Shown piece after piece: positions 6,148-6,444 of a stretch of DNA of 6,444 nucleotides. Position numbers and translations under genes: made by a program. Origin of the DNA: Gemmatimonadota bacterium. Lineage in GTDB: Bacteria; Gemmatimonadota; Gemmatimonadetes; Longimicrobiales; Gaopeijiaceae. How positions within the stretch are numbered: position 1 is the first letter of the stretch; the number at the start of each line of letters is the position of its first letter. Below the pieces are notes generated by a model. It worked only from the letters and a program-made list of their open reading frames with translations, did not search any database and had not been told where the DNA came from. The stretch lies in assembly GCA_003695865.1 (NCBI GenBank), contig RFGQ01000579.1, positions 1 through 6,444 of the forward strand, in the 5' to 3' direction.

Positions 6148-6444
6148 ATGGAGCGGCGGTCGCGAGACCGCCGCGTGTTCTGGTGGTCGCTGTCGCTCTC
6201 GGCCCTCGCCCACCTGCTCGCGCTGCTCCTCTACGGGGTGTGGATGCGGCCCTGGGAACCGCGGGCCGCCCTCCTACCGCCTTCGAGCGAGGGGGAGAGC
6301 GCGCTCACCGGCATGCGCGTCGTGAACCTGGTCGAAGAGGACGACGAGGCACCGCGCCCCAGCGTGCCCGTCGAACGCAACGACCCACCTCCCGAGCCCC
6401 CTGTGACGCGGCCCGCGCCCGAGACGCCGGGGGAAGCGCGGGAA
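6148..6444 (+). CDS. TonB-like inner-membrane protein, N-terminal part only
   Basis: Ninety-nine codons are seen before the right edge. A basic cytosolic start (MERRSRDRR) is followed by one membrane segment, about residues 10-33 (VFWWSLSLSALAHLLALLLY). It contains S18 and H22 in the SxxxH arrangement that in TonB contacts the ExbB-ExbD motor. A periplasmic stretch with MRVVNLVEEDDE then gives way to a Pro/Glu-rich region (PPPEPPVTRPAPETPGE), the usual TonB spacer across the periplasm. The C-terminal domain that would contact outer-membrane receptors lies outside the window, so the assignment rests on the anchor and spacer alone. Other single-span envelope proteins with a Pro-rich linker, such as TolA-like proteins, remain possible. 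No clear promoter is visible upstream. The true upstream region would overlap the 5' end of the divergent gene. Confidence 0.65.
   Translation, partial: MERRSRDRRVFWWSLSLSALAHLLALLLYGVWMRPWEPRAALLPPSSEGESALTGMRVVNLVEEDDEAPRPSVPVERNDPPPEPPVTRPAPETPGEARE
6153..6174 (+). other. 9-bp hairpin with GCGA tetraloop just after the TonB-like start codon
   Basis: GCGGCGGTC and GACCGCCGC pair perfectly around GCGA, a GNRA-type tetraloop on the plus strand. The stem begins 2 nt after the ATG at 6148 and lies wholly inside codons 2-9 (RRSRDRR). Its position could hinder ribosome loading. The Arg-rich codons make a chance origin possible. Confidence 0.45.

Overview
The window is about 70% G+C and densely coding. 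It reads as chromosomal DNA from a high-GC Gram-negative bacterium. Three things suggest Gemmatimonadota or a near relative: a lipoprotein of the Ig-like type common in Gemmatimonadota and Bacteroidota, a valyl-tRNA synthetase with a TAPEILFFWVARM block, and a TonB-like N-terminus. This placement is an inference from sequence style, not from a database match. No tRNA, rRNA, CRISPR array, insertion sequence or phage gene is visible.

Layout, right to left along the minus strand. An unrecognised gene (5514-6122) is followed, after a 200-bp gap carrying a good sigma-70-like promoter, by a tandem HD-GYP protein (3994-5313). A 96-bp gap with a perfect 9-bp hairpin and a weak promoter candidate separates it from valS (1138-3897). 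A predicted lipoprotein starts 5 nt after the valS stop and runs off the left edge (1132 to 1). On the plus strand, the start of a TonB-like membrane-anchored protein (from 6148) faces the unrecognised gene head to head and runs off the right edge.

How the genes work together. valS is essential translation machinery and is almost certainly cotranscribed and translationally coupled with the lipoprotein gene. The HD-GYP protein, a predicted cyclic-di-GMP phosphodiesterase with one intact and one degenerate domain, lies upstream in the same direction. Whether it shares a transcript with valS depends on what the hairpin at 3936-3959 does. The TonB-like gene and its divergent neighbour suggest an envelope function at the right end, but their relationship cannot be settled here.

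Overall this is a mostly ordinary housekeeping region. The points worth a second look are the asymmetric HD-GYP tandem, the intergenic hairpin before valS, the GNRA-loop hairpin just inside the TonB-like gene, and the unrecognised gene at 5514-6122. I found no convincing evidence of a new defence, mobile or RNA-guided system.
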